Of a stretch of 7,600 nt of DNA, positions 5,674 to 7,600 are shown in pieces; the first letter of the stretch is position 1; every line of letters begins with the position of its first letter. This DNA comes from a bacterium (GTDB lineage: Bacteria; Omnitrophota; Gorgyraeia; Velamenicoccales; JABMQK01). The translations under genes and the position numbers were made by a program. Location: contig JABMQK010000039.1 of NCBI GenBank assembly GCA_013203265.1, positions 1-7,600 on the forward strand, given 5' to 3'. Under the pieces are notes generated by a model that saw only the letters and a list, made by a program, of their open reading frames with translations, ran no database searches and had not been told where the DNA came from.

Positions 5674-6990
5674 CTAATCATCGCCTTCGAAGTGCTCAAC
5701 TTCAGCTGTCAACGGCTTAAATACCTTATCTATTTTTATTGCTTTAATACATTCACCTATCATCTTCTTTGTATCTTTAATATTGAGTTGACCAAAAAGA
5801 AAGTCAAATTTTTCTTCTAATTCTTTCCCAATTTTATCACGTATTTCTTGAGAAAGCGACATTAAATCTTTCTTAAATGGGCCTAATGACTTTTTGCGAG
5901 TTTTATAGATAAACTGCTCTTCGCTCATGCCATCTTTAAATTCAGATTTTAAATTCTCCTTAATCCAAGCATACATCTTCCTTTTCAAGTCCGAAGGCAA
6001 ATATTTACTTTCAAAAATCATATTCTGAAATTGCGTAGCTAAGTGTACTTCTGCTGTTTCAATCGCTGGAAATTTATGAAAGGCATCTTCTGGTAAAGTA
6101 GAAGCGCCGTGCTGAACCGCTCCAGCCATTCCATATTCTTTACGCGCAACTTCTGACAAATTCTTTAATGTATCAAAATCTAATTTTACTTTTGCTATCG
6201 TGCCGTCTGGCAAAACTACGCCTCCGTGGCTTGTGCCTGTTTGAACACTTACTTTACTAATCGGTTTCATTCCTTTGGGAATCGCATCTAAATAACCTTG
6301 CATAAAGGCTTTTAGCTCTTCTGGCGTGGAATTCTTTGTCCCCACCTCACCGATTTCTCCGCCTACTGAAACCTCAACTCCTTGCGGCTGTAATGATCTG
6401 ATATGTTTTGTCATTTCTGCACACATTTGGAAATTTAACCTCTGCTGTTCAATTAAATCCTTTTTGTCTAAATCAACCAATGTTGAAGAATCGATGTCAA
6501 TATTTAAAAAACCTCCTTGGATAGATTCTTTAATTAGTTTCTTTAATCCTTCGATTTCTTTTTGAGAATTCTCTTTATACTTTTTTGCGTTTATTTGAAA
6601 GTGGTCTCCCTGAACAAATACAGGCCCGCTGAAACCTTCTCTTATTGCTGCAGCTAAACACACTGTCGTATACTCTAACGGTTTCTGATCTGTATAACCC
6701 ATTTCAGAACGCGCAATTTCAAAGATAAATGCACCGGCATTAATTTTCTTAGCCGCTCTAAATATTGCGCTAGCTAAATCATATGTAAGGGTCCTTAAAT
6801 TTATTGCCGGTACAGTAAAACCAGAAAACTTACTTTTTCCTCTTGCTTCATATAAATCCTGGATTGAAGCAGGATAAATTCCTAAACTTTGCGCCTCGTC
6901 CCAAATTTGGTGGGTTATTTTTTCTTTTTTTGCTGCGTCATCACTTATAACTAACTCCTTAACTATCCTATCAAGCTGCTGCCTATCCAT
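5674..6990 (-). CDS. Long class II (metal-dependent) aldolase family protein, probable fructose-bisphosphate aldolase
   Basis: A 438-residue protein with a class II aldolase TIM-barrel core at about residues 55-325. Visible landmarks: VPAIN (60-64); GDH (128-130), giving the catalytic Asp129 and metal ligand His130; GGEIGEVG (210-217) with Glu212; GTSHG (252-256) with metal ligand His255; and QHGAS (293-297) with metal ligand His294. It is longer than the usual 280-360 residues. It has about 50 extra N-terminal residues and a charged, probably helical C-terminal extension of about 110. Where typical enzymes have an N-x-D-T type phosphate-contact segment, this one reads EVHLATQ (314-320), so substrate use may differ. 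Its place 24 bp after pfkA makes cleavage of fructose 1,6-bisphosphate to glyceraldehyde 3-phosphate and glycerone phosphate the best guess. Tagatose- or other sugar-phosphate aldolase activity is possible. The start is supported by AAGGAGG at 6995-7001. I recall similar long versions in several uncultured phyla. Fold assignment is strong; substrate is inferred. Confidence 0.85.
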   Translation of the reverse strand: MDRQQLDRIVKELVISDDAAKKEKITHQIWDEAQSLGIYPASIQDLYEARGKSKFSGFTVPAINLRTLTYDLASAIFRAAKKINAGAFIFEIARSEMGYTDQKPLEYTTVCLAAAIREGFSGPVFVQGDHFQINAKKYKENSQKEIEGLKKLIKESIQGGFLNIDIDSSTLVDLDKKDLIEQQRLNFQMCAEMTKHIRSLQPQGVEVSVGGEIGEVGTKNSTPEELKAFMQGYLDAIPKGMKPISKVSVQTGTSHGGVVLPDGTIAKVKLDFDTLKNLSEVARKEYGMAGAVQHGASTLPEDAFHKFPAIETAEVHLATQFQNMIFESKYLPSDLKRKMYAWIKENLKSEFKDGMSEEQFIYKTRKKSLGPFKKDLMSLSQEIRDKIGKELEEKFDFLFGQLNIKDTKKMIGECIKAIKIDKVFKPLTAEVEHFEGDD

Positions 6991-7014
6991 CCTACCTCCT
7001 TATAAATTAAGTTA

Positions 7015-7600
7015 TTAAGTCAAAATTCTAATAAGACTGATTATGTGCTCTGTCTTAAGAACTTTCTTTGTAATAGCCTCTTCTATTGAAGCTACATTAA
7101 TATCTTGTCCAACAATACCTACGGCCTTGCCGGATTCGCCTTTTAGTAATAAATCTACTGCGGATGCACCTAAGCATGTAGCCAAAACTCTATCCTTAGC
7201 TGTCGGCGAACCACCTCTCTGTATATGACCTAACACAACGACCCTCGTTTCTAAATCTGTATTCTGACTAATCTTTCTCGCCATTTCATCTGCTTTAATA
7301 ACACCTTCTGCCACAACAACAATCCAACTCGCTTTGCCATGAATATAACCCTCTGTTATTTCCTGGCACATCTGTTGAATATCAAATCTTCTCTCCGGAA
7401 TAACAACTTGCTCTGCGCCTGCAGCTAAGGCAACATTCAAAGCGATGTAGCCAGAGAGTCTGCCCATTACCTCCACAACAAATATCCTCTCTAAAGATGT
7501 AACTGTATCTCTTATTTTGTCTATCGCCCCTAAATCTGTATTTAAAGCTGTGTCTGAACCAATTGTATAATCTGTTACATTTAAATCATTATCAATGGTC
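7015..7600 (-). CDS. pfkA: 6-phosphofructokinase, C-terminal part (gene runs off the window)
   Basis: Cytosolic glycolytic kinase converting fructose 6-phosphate to fructose 1,6-bisphosphate. The reading frame is open to the window edge. Its first visible residues are TIDND, the catalytic loop (D127 and D129 in E. coli numbering). The GTG at 7474-7476 that could pass for a start is an internal valine in the conserved string VVEVMGR. The visible 194 residues match the 196 expected after this point in E. coli PfkA. Counting from TIDND, equivalents of R162, R171 (MGR), E222 (AEG), R243, H249 and R252 (GHIQRGG) all fall in place, so the catalytic and substrate residues look intact. Equivalents of effector-site residues R154, E187 and K213 are also present, so allosteric control is plausible. 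The residues that best separate ATP from pyrophosphate users (E. coli G104 and the residue before TIDND) lie outside the window, so donor choice is open. The aldolase-family gene follows after 24 bp. Confidence 0.95.
   Translation of the reverse strand, partial: TIDNDLNVTDYTIGSDTALNTDLGAIDKIRDTVTSLERIFVVEVMGRLSGYIALNVALAAGAEQVVIPERRFDIQQMCQEITEGYIHGKASWIVVVAEGVIKADEMARKISQNTDLETRVVVLGHIQRGGSPTAKDRVLATCLGASAVDLLLKGESGKAVGIVGQDINVASIEEAITKKVLKTEHIISLIRILT

Noticed and set aside
7474..7476. GTG as the start of a short phosphofructokinase or sign of a truncated gene
   Set aside because: The frame stays open upstream to the window edge and encodes conserved PfkA sequence beginning with TIDND, so this GTG is an internal valine.

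Overview
All seven protein genes lie on the minus strand, read from right to left: pfkA (3' part only), a long class II aldolase-family gene, ilvD, ilvB, ilvN, a small exported fibre-like protein, and ilvC. Spacing is tight: 24, 49 and 58 bp, a 1-bp overlap at ilvB/ilvN, 43 bp, then 154 bp before ilvC. This looks like one operon, or an operon plus a possible second promoter before ilvC. No tRNA, rRNA, CRISPR array, insertion sequence or credible plus-strand gene is visible.

Organism: an AT-rich bacterium. The exported protein carries, just after its signal peptide, the string TLTTYYPAPYG. From memory this is a recurrent mature N-terminus of exported proteins in Candidatus Omnitrophota (OP3) genomes. 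That, and the look of the metabolic genes, make Omnitrophota my best guess. It is an inference, not a search result.

Region by region: 7015-7600 is the C-terminal 194 residues of ATP-dependent-type 6-phosphofructokinase. 5674-6990 is a 438-residue class II aldolase-like protein that keeps the metal and catalytic residues but differs from textbook enzymes at the sugar-phosphate site. 2243-5624 holds dihydroxy-acid dehydratase and the acetohydroxyacid synthase large subunit. Between them is a 58-bp spacer with an imperfect hairpin and a competing helix. 1770-2243 is the acetohydroxyacid synthase regulatory subunit, translationally coupled to ilvB. 1166-1726 is the unexpected gene: a signal-peptide protein with two fibre-type repeats and a six-cysteine tail. 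19-1011 is class I ketol-acid reductoisomerase with an atypical cofactor loop.

Together ilvB, ilvN, ilvC and ilvD encode the three shared enzyme steps from pyruvate (or pyruvate plus 2-oxobutyrate) to the branched 2-oxo acids. Only the transaminase is missing. The two upstream genes fit upper glycolysis, which supplies pyruvate. The window is mostly ordinary metabolism. The points of interest are the fibre-like gene inside the ilv cluster, the divergent aldolase, the predicted loss of NADPH selectivity in IlvC, and the structured ilvD-ilvB spacer.
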